Positions 1-8,510 of a stretch of DNA of 64,000 nt are shown here, in pieces. The position numbers and the translations under genes are program-made. This DNA comes from Janibacter alkaliphilus (GTDB taxonomy: Bacteria > Actinomycetota > Actinomycetes > Actinomycetales > Dermatophilaceae): the NCBI RefSeq assembly GCF_013408565.1, contig NZ_JACBZX010000001.1:1736001-1800000 (forward strand). Direction: 5' to 3'. Position 1 is the first letter of the stretch. Every line of letters begins with the position of its first letter. The notes below the pieces were generated by a model. It saw nothing but the letters and a program-made list of their open reading frames with translations, had not been told where the DNA came from and searched no databases.

Positions 1-671
1 CGCCACCAGCGGTAGCCGCTGGTGCGCATCTGGTGCACGTAGGGGCGGGGTGTCCCGTCGTCGGGCAGGGGCGCCCAGCCGCTCGGCCCGGGCGAGACCA
101 TCGGCGGCGGGGGAGCGGGCATGCCCGGCGGCACGGGGGTGGCCGGCCAGGAGGACGGCACGGCGGCTGTCCCGGGAGGCGCGGGCGTGGCGGGCCGCGC
201 CTCGGGGCGCTGCGCCGCCCGGGCGCCGGCGGCCCGGGCCAGCCCGGTGACGAGCAGGTGCGGCCCCTCGGTGGCAGTGAGGGCAGCCCCGGTGAGCCGG
301 GCGAAGGGGTGTCCCTCCAGCCCGAGCACGGGCGCGGCGTCGACCGTGCCCTCCAGCCGCCACCGGCTGCCCGGCGCCCGGGTCAGCTCCTCGCCGCGGC
401 CACCGACCTCCGGGCCGGCGAGGCTGCCGAGCAACGGGATGCCCAGGTGCAGGGCGTCGCCGATGGTCGCGTCGTGCACCTCGGCCGGCTCGCCCGGCGG
501 CGGCGCCATCAGCCAGACCCCGTCGACCTCCGCGCCCAGCCGGACCCCGGCGATCGCGGGCTGCAGCAGCGCCCCGGGAGCGGCGTCCTGCAGCGCCTGC
601 CAGGCCCGGGAGGCGGGCCCGGTCGGCCAGGCGGCGGACCCGACGAGCAGGATCAGGGGTGCCGGAGCCAT
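1..671 (-). CDS. Hypothetical Pro-rich protein, partial (C-terminus beyond the window)
   Basis: An open frame on the minus strand starts at ATG 671 and runs off the left edge without a stop, giving about 223 residues. The N-terminus reads MAPAPLILLVGSAAWPTG; residues 1-130 look like a compact Leu/Gly/Ala-rich domain and the rest becomes Pro/Ala-rich and probably disordered. I recognise no family. Codon choice (G/C third positions) supports coding on this strand. A TAGGCT box 7 bases before the ATG supports this start and a leaderless mRNA. It is divergent from the ATPase gene at 821. Confidence 0.6.
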   Translation of the reverse strand, partial: MAPAPLILLVGSAAWPTGPASRAWQALQDAAPGALLQPAIAGVRLGAEVDGVWLMAPPPGEPAEVHDATIGDALHLGIPLLGSLAGPEVGGRGEELTRAPGSRWRLEGTVDAAPVLGLEGHPFARLTGAALTATEGPHLLVTGLARAAGARAAQRPEARPATPAPPGTAAVPSSWPATPVPPGMPAPPPPMVSPGPSGWAPLPDDGTPRPYVHQMRTSGYRWW

Positions 672-678
672 GGGCGGC

Positions 679-684
679 AGCCTA
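679..684 (-). promoter_or_regulatory. Leaderless -10 box for the partial gene
   Basis: On the minus strand TAGGCT lies exactly 7 bases before the ATG at 671, the spacing expected when transcription begins at the start codon. The 18 bases TAGGCTGCCGCCCATGGC are identical to those at the start of the gene ending at 46917. Confidence 0.5.
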
Positions 685-808
685 AGTGACCCCCAACCGG
701 CAGTAGCGACGCCGTCCTCGTTCCAAACTAGGAGAGTCGCTCTGATAGCCAGTTGGGGGGAGGTTGAGATCCGTGAGCTGAACTCCACTTCTCGTCGTGT
801 TCAACGAC

Positions 809-814
809 TAACCT
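809..814 (+). promoter_or_regulatory. Leaderless -10 box for the STAND-like ATPase
   Basis: TAACCT ends 6 bases before the GTG at 821 and no Shine-Dalgarno sequence is visible in the preceding 20 bases. This supports both the GTG start and a leaderless transcript. No good -35 hexamer is seen at the expected distance. Confidence 0.5.
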
Positions 815-820
815 ATCCCT

Positions 821-2947
821 GTGAGCCAGCCGACTGATACGCGCGTTCGTCTAGACCGCCTCGCCGATGACCTCTCGCCCAACGGGCAGGTGCAAACCAC
901 CACCTTTCACAAGGCGATGGATGGGATCGAGGTGCCCAAGTCTCTGCCTGACTGGTACGTCTATCCCAACCTTGCCCTGGACGGGGAAATATTGCGTGGC
1001 CGTGTACTCCTGGTGGACGCGGCAGGAGCGGTCGGCAAGAGCGCAGCGGCCACAGCGTTTTCGGCCATCCTGGGGTGGCCACTCGTTCACACAGAACGTG
1101 CGCAAGTAGGGTCCTTCTCGCTGAGTGGAATAATTCAAGAGTCAATGGGGATCGACAGTGACTTTCTCGCGCGAGTGAGCTCGGGCACCTCCGGGTTGGT
1201 TATTGACGCCTTGGATGAAGCTCTGATGAGAGCTGGCTCAGATAACTTCTTTGCCTACATGGACAACATTGCGAGCGTGGCGGCCAGCATTCGATCCGAA
1301 AAGCCGGGCATCATCCTTCTTTCCCGCACCGAAACGGCTGACCTTGTTGCCGATCACTTGAGTGAGAAGGATGTCGCCTTCATTCGATCGAGATTGGACT
1401 TCTTTGGCAAGGCGGAGGCGGAGCAGTACGTGCGGAAGTACATGCGCAGACGCCACTCAGAAACTTCAGACGCTAAGTACAACGCCGCCATGTCTCATCC
1501 TGCGATATTCGATAAGCTGTTGCGCAAGCGCATGGTAGGTTTGGGCAAGCTGGTTGCCCCGAACTCGGATATTCGGCAGGAATGGAGGGACTTCGAGGAC
1601 TTTCTTGGGTACGCTCCGGTTTTGGACGCAGTTGCTGAGTCGGTTGCTGTGACTAATCCTGCCCTCGAACTCTCGGCCGGATCGAACGGGTCCAGTTCGC
1701 AGTTCCTGCGCAAAGTTCTGAGCGACATACTTGTCCGAGAGCAGTCCAAAGTGGAGTCGGGCCTCATCGAGAAGTTGCGAGTGACGCTTTCGCCGGGTCT
1801 CGACATGGCATCCGTTGAGAACCTGTACTCCCCGGATGAGCAAGTCTCACGCCTGGCCGCTCGAGCGGCCGGCGTTGAGGTCAGCGTGGAGCTCCCGGCG
1901 TCCCTGCCTTCAGAGCTAGGGGCGACCTACCGCGACGCCGTTGAGATGTTCCTTTCCGACCACCCCTTCATGCGCGGCAAAGACTTCGCCTCGGTTGTCT
2001 TTGCTGACTACGTTATCGCGTGTGCAGAGAGTCCGGCTGCGCTCGTGTCCGTTGACAGGCAGAGCGCATCCCCTCGGGTGGGTCCGTTCTACTGCAGGTT
2101 CTTGGCGCCTGCGGAAGCTGATACGCACACCAGCATCGACGAGAAGGTCATCGCGAGGCTCCTTGCATCTTGGAGGGCGGAGTCTGACGTCGTTCAGGCT
2201 CAGGGTTTCGCGATTTTCTCTGCGGGGGACGGGGAGTGTCGCTTGACACTGGTCAGAGGTGATATGGCTCATGGCGACCGAGGGGGTTTCGCAGCCGATC
2301 CGCTCGAGTTCCGCGTCTCGAACTTTTCCAGTCTTCTGGAGTTAAAGTCCCCTATCGCTAACATATCCGTGGTCGGAAACATGGGAGTGCACTTCTCCTC
2401 TGATTCGGAGGAGTTGATTCTAGGTGACCACGTGGTGGTCGTCGTCGATGAGGTGGAGGTTGACGCGAAGTCGATCAGGGTTGCGTCCAATGACGAAGCG
2501 CCGGCCATTTTAGTGGCCTTCTCAGAGTTGAAGGCTAATCGCCTTGAGAGAGTCGGCGGTTCTGAAGCGCTGAAGATTTCTTCTCCTGATTCGCCTGGCA
2601 GGCTACGGTCATACACCTTCGAAGTCGAGTCAGGCCACAGGATGGTCACGTACTCACAGTATGTAGACTTGAGGGCGATATTGCTTTCATTCGGCAGGTC
2701 GGCCGCAGGAGATCCTGCCGTCTACTACGAGAAAATCGACCAGGCGATCGTGAAAGACAACTCTAGTCGGCGCGCGCTCTTCCAGTATCTCGTGGATCGG
2801 GGAGTAATCTATCGTGATGAGCAGTTGTACCGACTGCGCCGCGATAGTCTCTCAGCCCTGGGTTTCGGGGTTTCGGAAATCTACCGTGGAGAGCCAGGTC
2901 CTGCGGTCCTTGAGTTCTTGGCTGGGATTCCGGGCAACGCCGAGTAG
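821..2947 (+). CDS. STAND/NACHT-like P-loop ATPase, lone, probable defence gene
   Basis: This is a 708-residue protein with no family I can name. A P-loop of the form [AG]x4GK[ST] (AAGAVGKS) lies at residues 67-74. A Walker B of STAND type (LVIDALDEA, with the extra acidic residue) lies at 126-134, and a sensor-like IILLSRTE at 164-171. The remaining 500 residues have no recognisable repeats, nuclease or protease motif; the last 200 are beta-rich by eye. STAND ATPases of this size often act as nucleic-acid or phage sensors, but no effector domain is identifiable here. The gene is visibly richer in A/T and in rare codons than its neighbours, which suggests horizontal acquisition. It sits alone between a divergent gene and a strong terminator just before infA. 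Confidence 0.6.
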   Translation: MSQPTDTRVRLDRLADDLSPNGQVQTTTFHKAMDGIEVPKSLPDWYVYPNLALDGEILRGRVLLVDAAGAVGKSAAATAFSAILGWPLVHTERAQVGSFSLSGIIQESMGIDSDFLARVSSGTSGLVIDALDEALMRAGSDNFFAYMDNIASVAASIRSEKPGIILLSRTETADLVADHLSEKDVAFIRSRLDFFGKAEAEQYVRKYMRRRHSETSDAKYNAAMSHPAIFDKLLRKRMVGLGKLVAPNSDIRQEWRDFEDFLGYAPVLDAVAESVAVTNPALELSAGSNGSSSQFLRKVLSDILVREQSKVESGLIEKLRVTLSPGLDMASVENLYSPDEQVSRLAARAAGVEVSVELPASLPSELGATYRDAVEMFLSDHPFMRGKDFASVVFADYVIACAESPAALVSVDRQSASPRVGPFYCRFLAPAEADTHTSIDEKVIARLLASWRAESDVVQAQGFAIFSAGDGECRLTLVRGDMAHGDRGGFAADPLEFRVSNFSSLLELKSPIANISVVGNMGVHFSSDSEELILGDHVVVVVDEVEVDAKSIRVASNDEAPAILVAFSELKANRLERVGGSEALKISSPDSPGRLRSYTFEVESGHRMVTYSQYVDLRAILLSFGRSAAGDPAVYYEKIDQAIVKDNSSRRALFQYLVDRGVIYRDEQLYRLRRDSLSALGFGVSEIYRGEPGPAVLEFLAGIPGNAE

Positions 2948-2979
2948 GCCGCGCGGGGGCCTGGGCCAAACCGCTGGCA

Positions 2980-3020
2980 CTGGCCCCTATCACTGCTCGA
3001 GGAGCAGTGATAGGGGCCAG
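2980..3020 (+). terminator. Long perfect hairpin after the ATPase gene
   Basis: A perfect 19-bp stem (2980-2998 with 3002-3020; arm begins CTGGCCCCTATC) closes on a 3-base loop, 33 bases after the stop. It has no U-tract, as is usual in high-GC actinomycetes. It should insulate the ATPase gene from the infA operon. Confidence 0.8.
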
Positions 3021-3071
3021 GCGCGAGGCAGCCTAGGTCAGCGGGATTCGCCAGATGATGGACCCCTGCCG

Positions 3072-3077
3072 TAGGAT
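3072..3077 (+). promoter_or_regulatory. Probable -10 box of the infA/alpha operon promoter
   Basis: TAGGAT matches TAnnnT about 100 bases before infA and just after the hairpin terminator, so this 150-base gap must hold the operon promoter. The -35 element is not clear. Confidence 0.45.
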
Positions 3078-3175
3078 TGAGCGTCGGTCACGTGTGCCTG
3101 CCCTCGTCGGCGGTGCGCGTGGACGATCCCGGTCGTCCTCACCCAGAGGATGACCATCCGACGGATTGAGAGGGT

Positions 3176-3397
3176 ATGGCCAAGAAGGACGGTGTCATCG
3201 AGGTCGAGGGCACGATCATCGAAGCACTCCCGAACGCGATGTTCCGGGTGGAGCTGACGAACGGTCACAAGGTCCTCGCCCACATCTCGGGCAAGATGCG
3301 GCAGCACTACATCCGCATCCTCCCCGAGGACAAGGTCGTGGTGGAGCTCAGCCCCTACGACCTGACCCGCGGCCGCATCGTCTTCCGCTACCGCTGA
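3176..3397 (+). CDS. infA: Translation initiation factor IF-1
   Basis: The 73-residue product has the full length and sequence of bacterial IF-1, an S1/OB-fold protein that binds the 30S A site and helps IF-2 and IF-3 position the initiator tRNA. It starts [14 protein letters not shown] and ends IVFRYR, both diagnostic. A purine-rich GAGAGG lies just before the ATG. It is the first gene of the alpha ribosomal protein cluster, with rpmJ 107 bases downstream. Confidence 0.98.
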   Translation: MAKKDGVIEVEGTIIEALPNAMFRVELTNGHKVLAHISGKMRQHYIRILPEDKVVVELSPYDLTRGRIVFRYR

Positions 3398-3504
3398 GCG
3401 GGGCGGGTGGACGGCCCGGCCGCACCCCTTCGTCAGCACCTGCACGACCGCACGACCCGGTGCCGCTCCCGGCTCCGGGACAGATCGATGAAAGATGCCA
3501 AGGC

Positions 3505-3618
3505 ATGAAGGTTCAGCCGAGCGTCAAGAAGATCTGCGACAACTGCAAGGTGATCCGCCGCAACGGTCGGGTCATGGTGATCTGCAGCAACCCGCGCCAC
3601 AAGCAGCGCCAGGGTTGA
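3505..3618 (+). CDS. rpmJ: 50S ribosomal protein L36, zinc-binding form
   Basis: A 37-residue protein starts [14 protein letters not shown] and ends RHKQRQG. Cys11, Cys14, Cys27 and His32 form the zinc site of the C+ type of L36, a small protein of the large subunit. It is too short for most automatic gene callers. The start is fixed by the universal MKV N-terminus. It lies between infA and rpsM as in most actinomycetes. Confidence 0.97.
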   Translation: MKVQPSVKKICDNCKVIRRNGRVMVICSNPRHKQRQG

Positions 3619-3729
3619 GCGCAGGCCGCCACGGCCCCCGCGGAGGGTGACCAGGCAGCTCGCCTGATCGTCCCGACGACGCACGACAACTGCACACGCA
3701 CGCAGCACCCGGCCCCTGAAGAAGGCGCC

Positions 3730-3837
3730 ACCGGAGCCCCGCTCCGGTCCGCCGGATCGACGGGAGGCATCGCCTCCCGCAGGACGTCACCCTCGGCCCG
3801 GAGGCCGAGGACCGGGAACCCCGCGCTCATGGCGGGG
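3730..3837 (+). promoter_or_regulatory. Array of four perfect short hairpins in the rpsM leader
   Basis: The 280-base gap between rpmJ and rpsM contains four consecutive perfect stems: ACCGGAGC/GCTCCGGT (3730-3748), CGGGAGGC/GCCTCCCG (3761-3779), CCTCGGCC/GGCCGAGG (3791-3810) and CCCCGC/GCGGGG (3819-3837), with loops of 3-7 bases. They end about 60 bases before rpsM. The position is where ribosomal-protein autoregulatory leaders of the alpha operon occur in other bacteria. Regulation here is inference; a terminator/antiterminator role is also possible. Confidence 0.5.
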
Positions 3838-3898
3838 AGCCATCCCCGGACCGGTGCTGCTCCAGACCTCCGGAAGAACAGAGAAGGACAACCACACG

Positions 3899-4276
3899 AT
3901 GGCACGTCTTGTCGGAGTGGACCTGCCGCGCGAGAAGCGCGTCGAGGTCGCACTCACCTACATCTTCGGTGTCGGGCGGACCACCGCTCAGAAGGCCCTC
4001 GCGGCCACCGGCATCGACCCGAGCACCCGGGTCAAGGACCTCGGCGACGACCAGCTCGTCGCGCTGCGCGACCACCTCGAGGCGAACGTCCAGATCGAGG
4101 GTGACCTGCGTCGCGAGGTCGCCGCCGACATCCGCCGCAAGGTGGAGATCGGCACCTACGAGGGCCTGCGTCACCGGCGCGGCCTGCCCGTGCGTGGCCA
4201 GCGCACCAAGACCAACGCGCGCACCCGCAAGGGCCCGAAGCGCACCGTCGCCGGCAAGAAGAAGGTGGGTAAGTAA
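3899..4276 (+). CDS. rpsM: 30S ribosomal protein S13
   Basis: 125 residues beginning [19 protein letters not shown] and ending in a Lys-rich tail. S13 sits in the head of the small subunit and contacts the P-site tRNA through that tail. The helix-two-turn-helix region contains [14 protein letters not shown], and [20 protein letters not shown] is the conserved C-terminal block. An AGAAGGA ribosome binding site precedes the ATG at 3899; a longer in-frame ATG upstream lacks homology. Its TAA overlaps the rpsK ATG by one base. Confidence 0.98.
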   Translation: MARLVGVDLPREKRVEVALTYIFGVGRTTAQKALAATGIDPSTRVKDLGDDQLVALRDHLEANVQIEGDLRREVAADIRRKVEIGTYEGLRHRRGLPVRGQRTKTNARTRKGPKRTVAGKKKVGK

Positions 4277-4674
4277 TGCCTCCCAAGTCCCGTACCGGCG
4301 CCAAGTCGCGCCGCAAGATCAAGAAGAACGTGTCCGTGGGCCAGGCCCACATCAAGAGCACGTTCAACAACACGATCATCTCGATCACCGACCCCACCGG
4401 TGCGGTGATCTCGTGGGCCTCGGCCGGCCAGGTCGGCTTCAAGGGCTCGCGCAAGTCCACCCCGTACGCGGCGCAGATGGCTGCCGAGGCGGCCGCCCGC
4501 CGGGCCATGGAGCACGGCATGAAGAAGGTCGACGTCTTCGTCAAGGGCCCGGGCTCCGGTCGTGAGACCGCGATCCGCTCCCTGACCGCCACCGGCCTCG
4601 AGGTCGGCGCGATCCAGGACGTCACGCCCTCGCCGCACAACGGTGTCCGCCCGCCCAAGCGCCGGCGCGTCTGA
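4276..4674 (+). CDS. rpsK: 30S ribosomal protein S11
   Basis: 132 residues with the S11 hallmarks: [17 protein letters not shown] near residue 28, [17 protein letters not shown] in the centre and the C-terminal block [19 protein letters not shown]11 forms part of the platform of the 30S subunit beside the mRNA exit region. Its start codon overlaps the rpsM stop (TAATG), which implies translational coupling. Confidence 0.98.
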   Translation: MPPKSRTGAKSRRKIKKNVSVGQAHIKSTFNNTIISITDPTGAVISWASAGQVGFKGSRKSTPYAAQMAAEAAARRAMEHGMKKVDVFVKGPGSGRETAIRSLTATGLEVGAIQDVTPSPHNGVRPPKRRRV

Positions 4675-4693
4675 GAATCGGGAGAGATAGCAC

Positions 4694-5302
4694 ATGGCTC
4701 GTTACACCGGCCCCATCACCAAGAAGTCCCGACGTCTCAAGACCGACCTCGTCGGCGGCGACAAGAACTTCGAGCTCCGTCCCTTCCCGCCCGGCCAGCA
4801 CGGCCGCCGGCGGATCCAGGAGAAGGAGTACCTGACCCAGCTGCAGGAGAAGCAGAAGGCCCGCTTCACCTACGGCGTCATGGAGAAGCAGTTCGTCCGG
4901 TACTACAAGGAGGCGGCCAACCGCCCCGGCAAGACCGGCTCGAACCTGCTGACGATCCTCGAGTCCCGGCTCGACAACGTCGTCTACCGCGCGGGCCTGG
5001 CCCGCACCCGTCGGCACGCCCGTCAGCTCGTCACCCACGGCCACTTCGAGGTCAACGGTCGACGCACCGACGTGCCCAGCCAGCGGGTCGAGCAGTACGA
5101 CATCGTCACCGTGCGCAAGCAGTCCGTCGAGAGCTTCCCCTTCCAGCTGGCCCGCGAGACCTTCGGCGAGCGGCCCGTCCCGGCGTGGCTGCACGTCGTC
5201 CCGGGCAGCCTGAAGATCCTCGTGCACCAGCTGCCCACCCGTGAGCAGATCGACACCACGCTCACCGAGCAGCTGATCGTCGAGCTCTACTCGAAGAACT
5301 GA
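4694..5302 (+). CDS. rpsD: 30S ribosomal protein S4 (zinc-free form)
   Basis: 202 residues beginning [19 protein letters not shown]. It carries the S4 RNA-binding domain ([20 protein letters not shown] near residue 90) and lacks the N-terminal Cys cluster of the C+ form. S4 nucleates 30S assembly and in many bacteria represses its own operon by binding mRNA. It lies 19 bases after rpsK and is followed by a hairpin, which may separate it from rpoA. Confidence 0.98.
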   Translation: MARYTGPITKKSRRLKTDLVGGDKNFELRPFPPGQHGRRRIQEKEYLTQLQEKQKARFTYGVMEKQFVRYYKEAANRPGKTGSNLLTILESRLDNVVYRAGLARTRRHARQLVTHGHFEVNGRRTDVPSQRVEQYDIVTVRKQSVESFPFQLARETFGERPVPAWLHVVPGSLKILVHQLPTREQIDTTLTEQLIVELYSKN

Positions 5303-5308
5303 CCTGCT

Positions 5309-5363
5309 GGGCCGCTGCCCCCTTCGTCCCTCGTCACGGGGTCGGCGAAGGGGGCGGTGGCCC
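5309..5363 (+). terminator. Hairpin between rpsD and rpoA
   Basis: An 18-bp stem with one G-T wobble (5309-5326 with 5346-5363) and a 19-base loop lies just after rpsD. There is no U-tract. It probably attenuates read-through into rpoA or stabilises the 3' end of the rpsD message. Confidence 0.55.
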
Positions 5364-5466
5364 GCCCAGGGTCGGTGCGCGGACAGAGACGCACCGACCG
5401 CCGGTTCGTGACCGGCACCTTCACGAGGCGTCATATAGCGGTCGCCCGTGGGAAGGAAGATTCACC

Positions 5467-6504
5467 GTGCTCATCGCACAGCGCCCCTCTCTCAGCGAGG
5501 AGGTTGTCGCCGACAACCGCTCCCGGTTCGTCATCGAGCCGCTGGAGCCCGGCTTCGGCTACACCCTCGGCAACTCGCTGCGTCGCACCCTGCTCTCCAG
5601 CATCCCCGGTGCCTCGCTGACCTCGATCCGCATCGACGGGGTCCTGCACGAGTTCTCCACGATCCCCGGGGTCAAGGAGGACGTCACCGAGATCATCCTC
5701 AACCTCAAGGGTCTGGTCGTCTCCAGCGAGAACGACGAGCCGGTCGTGATGTACCTGCGCAAGACCGGTGCCGGCGCGATCACTGCCGCCGACATCAACC
5801 CGCCGGCCGGCGTCGAGGTGCACAACCCCGACCTGCACATCGCCACCCTCAACGACAAGGGCTCCGTGGAGATGGAGCTCATCGTCGAGCGCGGCCGCGG
5901 TTACGTCTCCGCGCAGCAGAACAAGTCGCTGGAGCAGGAGATCGGCCGGATCCCGGTCGACTCCATCTACAGCCCGGTGCTGGCCGTGACCTACAAGGTC
6001 GAGGCCACCCGTGTCGAGCAGCGCACCGACTTCGACCGCCTCGTCGTCGACGTCGAGACCAAGCACTCGATGGCCCCGCGCGACGCCATGGCCTCGGCCG
6101 GCAAGACCCTGGTCGAGCTCTTCGGCCTGGCTCGCGAGCTCAACGTCGAGGCCGAGGGCATCGACATGGGCCCCTCGCCGACCGACGCGGCCCTGGCCGC
6201 CGACATGGCGCTGCCGATCGAGGACCTCGACCTGACCGTGCGGTCCTACAACTGCCTCAAGCGCGAGGGCATCCACACCGTGGGCGAGCTCGTCGGCCGC
6301 AGCGAGGCGGACCTGCTGGACATCCGCAACTTCGGCCAGAAGTCGATCGACGAGGTCAAGGCCAAGCTGCACGAGATGAGCCTTCAGCTCAAGGACAGCC
6401 CGGCCGGCTTCGACCCGAGCGCGATCATCGCCGCCGGCTACGGCGACGAGTACGACGAGTCCGGCGACGAGGACGCCTCGTACGCCGAGGACGAGCAGCT
6501 CTGA
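5467..6504 (+). CDS. rpoA: DNA-directed RNA polymerase alpha subunit
   Basis: 345 residues, full length. The N-terminal assembly domain includes [20 protein letters not shown] and the C-terminal domain contains [15 protein letters not shown], which contacts UP elements and activators. An acidic tail ([18 protein letters not shown]) follows, as in other actinomycetes. The GTG start is supported by GGAAGGAAG about 8 bases upstream. It belongs to the alpha operon, with rplQ 57 bases downstream. Confidence 0.98.
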   Translation: MLIAQRPSLSEEVVADNRSRFVIEPLEPGFGYTLGNSLRRTLLSSIPGASLTSIRIDGVLHEFSTIPGVKEDVTEIILNLKGLVVSSENDEPVVMYLRKTGAGAITAADINPPAGVEVHNPDLHIATLNDKGSVEMELIVERGRGYVSAQQNKSLEQEIGRIPVDSIYSPVLAVTYKVEATRVEQRTDFDRLVVDVETKHSMAPRDAMASAGKTLVELFGLARELNVEAEGIDMGPSPTDAALAADMALPIEDLDLTVRSYNCLKREGIHTVGELVGRSEADLLDIRNFGQKSIDEVKAKLHEMSLQLKDSPAGFDPSAIIAAGYGDEYDESGDEDASYAEDEQL

Positions 6505-6561
6505 CGCACCGCCGCCCGACCTGATCGAGCGATCGGGTCAGACCATCCAAGGAGAATGACA

Positions 6562-7131
6562 ATGCCCACCCCCACCAAGGGTCCCCGGATCGGTGGCGGT
6601 CCCGCGCACGAGCGGCTCATCCTCGCGAACCTCGCGCAGAGCCTCTTCGAGCACGACCAGATCACCACCACCCAGGCCAAGGCCAAGCGCCTGCGTCCGC
6701 TCGCCGAGCGGCTCATCACCTTCGCCAAGCGCGGGGACCTGCCCGCCCGCCGCAAGGTGATGTCCGTCGTCAAGGACAAGGGCGTCGTGCACCGCCTCTT
6801 CGTCGAGGTGGCCCCGGACATGGCCGACCGCGAGGGCGGCTACACCCGGATCACCAAGATCGCGCCGCGCAAGGGCGACAATGCCCCGATGTGCGTCATC
6901 GAGCTGGTCCGGGAGCCGGTCAGCGCCAAGCCGAAGCGTGCCGTCGTCACCGAGGCCGAGTCCGCCACCAAGCGGGCCGCCAAGGACGAGGAGGCTGCGG
7001 CGCCGGAGGCTGCCGAGGAGGAGACCACCGAGGTCGCCGCCGAGGAGAGCACCGAGGCTCCCGCAGAGGAGACCACGGAGGCCGACGAGAGCACCGGGTC
7101 CGACAGCGCCGAGGCCGACGACAAGGCCTGA
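6562..7131 (+). CDS. rplQ: 50S ribosomal protein L17 with acidic C-terminal extension
   Basis: 189 residues. The first 120 are canonical L17 ([40 protein letters not shown]), which lines the peptide exit region of the large subunit. The last 60 are an Ala/Glu/Thr/Asp-rich tail seen in many actinomycete L17s. ATG 6562 was chosen because AAGGAG ends 7 bases before it; the ATG at 6556 is only one base from that site. A strong hairpin follows. Confidence 0.97.
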   Translation: MPTPTKGPRIGGGPAHERLILANLAQSLFEHDQITTTQAKAKRLRPLAERLITFAKRGDLPARRKVMSVVKDKGVVHRLFVEVAPDMADREGGYTRITKIAPRKGDNAPMCVIELVREPVSAKPKRAVVTEAESATKRAAKDEEAAAPEAAEEETTEVAAEESTEAPAEETTEADESTGSDSAEADDKA

Positions 7132-7150
7132 GCGCCGCTCGCGACACCTC

Positions 7151-7190
7151 GAACGGGGCCGCCCACCACACCCGGTGGGCGGCCCCGTTC
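7151..7190. terminator. Bidirectional terminator between rplQ and the ArsR-type gene
   Basis: A perfect 17-bp stem (7151-7167 with 7174-7190, GAACGGGGCCGCCCACC) with a 6-base loop and extra outer pairing (GACAC/GTGTC). It lies between convergent genes and can serve both. Confidence 0.85.
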
Positions 7191-7220
7191 GTCGTGTCGT
7201 GGGGTATGGGCGGGGAGTGC

Positions 7221-7802
7221 TCAGCCGGTCGGGCGCACCCGGGTCAGCGGGTCCAGCGGGGTGAGCAGGGTGTAGGCGGCCACCCGGCGTGCCCCCGGGG
7301 TGCCGGCGCCGATCCGCCGGTAGCGGGAGAGCACCGCCTCGAGCTCGGCGGTCAGGGCCACCAGCTGCTCGTCGTCGACGAGCACGAGGTGATCGGTCAG
7401 GCCGCAGCCCTCCTGCCACACCTGCGGCCACCCGGCGGCACCGTCGACCCAGGCGTGCGCCCGCTGGGCAGCGTGGTCGACGAGGTCGTGGTCGAGGTAG
7501 AGGTCGTCGGCCGCCTCCTCCGGGTCGAGGTGGGTGACCGTGAGGTCGTCCGTGACGGCCTCGTCCTCGCTCATCGCCCACACCCGGGTCCGGCCGTCGC
7601 CCGTGCCGGTGTCGGTGACCAGCCCGGCCCGCTCGAGCGCGCGCAGGTGATAGCTCGTCACGCCGCTCGTGGTGACCAGTGCGCGGGCCAGGGCGCTCGC
7701 CGAGGACGAGCCGCTCACCCGCAGGTGGGCGACGATCCGGGAGCGCATCGGGTGCGAGAGCAGCCGCCAGCTCTCGTCGGACGGGGGGCCGGGGCGGGAC
7801 AT
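7221..7802 (-). CDS. ArsR-type winged-helix transcriptional regulator
   Basis: 193 residues. The N-terminal 75 residues form a winged helix: WRLLSHPMRSRIVAHLRVSG, then a helix-turn-helix LARALVTTSGVTSYHLRALE and a wing (GTGDGRTRVWAM). The rest is an acidic helical domain with one Cys (about residue 141) and no metal-site motif, so a metal-sensing role is unlikely. ATG 7802 was chosen because TATTCT lies 7 bases upstream, giving a leaderless mRNA; the longer form adds 12 unconserved residues. It lies on the opposite strand between rplQ and rplM. Its target is unknown. Confidence 0.8.
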   Translation of the reverse strand: MSRPGPPSDESWRLLSHPMRSRIVAHLRVSGSSSASALARALVTTSGVTSYHLRALERAGLVTDTGTGDGRTRVWAMSEDEAVTDDLTVTHLDPEEAADDLYLDHDLVDHAAQRAHAWVDGAAGWPQVWQEGCGLTDHLVLVDDEQLVALTAELEAVLSRYRRIGAGTPGARRVAAYTLLTPLDPLTRVRPTG

Positions 7803-7809
7803 GAATTGC

Positions 7810-7815
7810 AGAATA
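7810..7815 (-). promoter_or_regulatory. Leaderless -10 box for the ArsR-type gene
   Basis: TATTCT on the minus strand ends 7 bases before ATG 7802. The surrounding 40 bases are A/T-rich compared with flanking coding sequence. Confidence 0.5.
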
Positions 7816-7928
7816 GTTTGGCGATCGCGGCCAGGCAACCGGGGTCGCGCCCAGCGGTGTCATCAGATGGCTTGCGGCGCAACGGATCTGGTGACTCTTG
7901 AGGATTTCCGCGGTGCTCCCTTCGTCCG

Positions 7929-7934
7929 TAGACT
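7929..7934 (+). promoter_or_regulatory. -10 box of the rplM-rpsI promoter
   Basis: TAGACT, with TTTCCG 18 bases upstream (7905-7910) as a weak -35, lies about 100 bases before rplM. It is the best promoter candidate in the gap between the divergent regulator and rplM. Confidence 0.45.
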
Positions 7935-8037
7935 GGTGCATCGTTGTGCTGGCCGCCCCCTGGGTGCCCGACCGTGACGCCCACGGAGCCGTCAGCACGG
8001 ACGACCGAGAACCCACGACACAGCAAAGGCAAGAACT

Positions 8038-8481
8038 GTGCGCACCTACTCCCCGAAGGCGGGCGACATCACCCGTCAGTGGCACGTCATCGACGCCACC
8101 GACGTCGTGCTCGGCCGCCTCGCCAGCCAGACCGCTCAGCTGCTGCGCGGCAAGCACAAGGCGACCTTCGCCCCGCACGTCGATGGTGGTGACTTCGTCA
8201 TCATCATCAACGCCGACAAGGTCGCCCTCACCGGCGCCAAGCTCGAGCAGAAGCGGGCCTACCGTCACTCCGGCCACCCCGGTGGTCTGAAGTCGACGAG
8301 CTACACCCAGCTCCTCGAGGAGAACCCGGAGAAGGCCATCGAGAAGGCGGTCCGCGGCATGCTGCCCAAGACCAGCCTCGGGCGTCAGCAGCTCGGCAAG
8401 CTCAAGGTCTACACCGGCCCGGAGCACCCGCACGCCGCCCAGCAGCCCACCCCGTACACGATCTCCCAGGTCGCGCAGTAA
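8038..8481 (+). CDS. rplM: 50S ribosomal protein L13
   Basis: 147 residues with L13 signatures: [16 protein letters not shown] near residue 15, [17 protein letters not shown], and [20 protein letters not shown] near residue 105. L13 is an early assembly protein of the large subunit. The GTG start follows an AAAGG site; the N-terminus [11 protein letters not shown] is the usual actinomycete form. It is co-transcribed with rpsI, 29 bases downstream. Confidence 0.98.
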   Translation: MRTYSPKAGDITRQWHVIDATDVVLGRLASQTAQLLRGKHKATFAPHVDGGDFVIIINADKVALTGAKLEQKRAYRHSGHPGGLKSTSYTQLLEENPEKAIEKAVRGMLPKTSLGRQQLGKLKVYTGPEHPHAAQQPTPYTISQVAQ

Positions 8482-8510
8482 GCGCCGGGGACAGGACGTT
8501 AGGACACACC

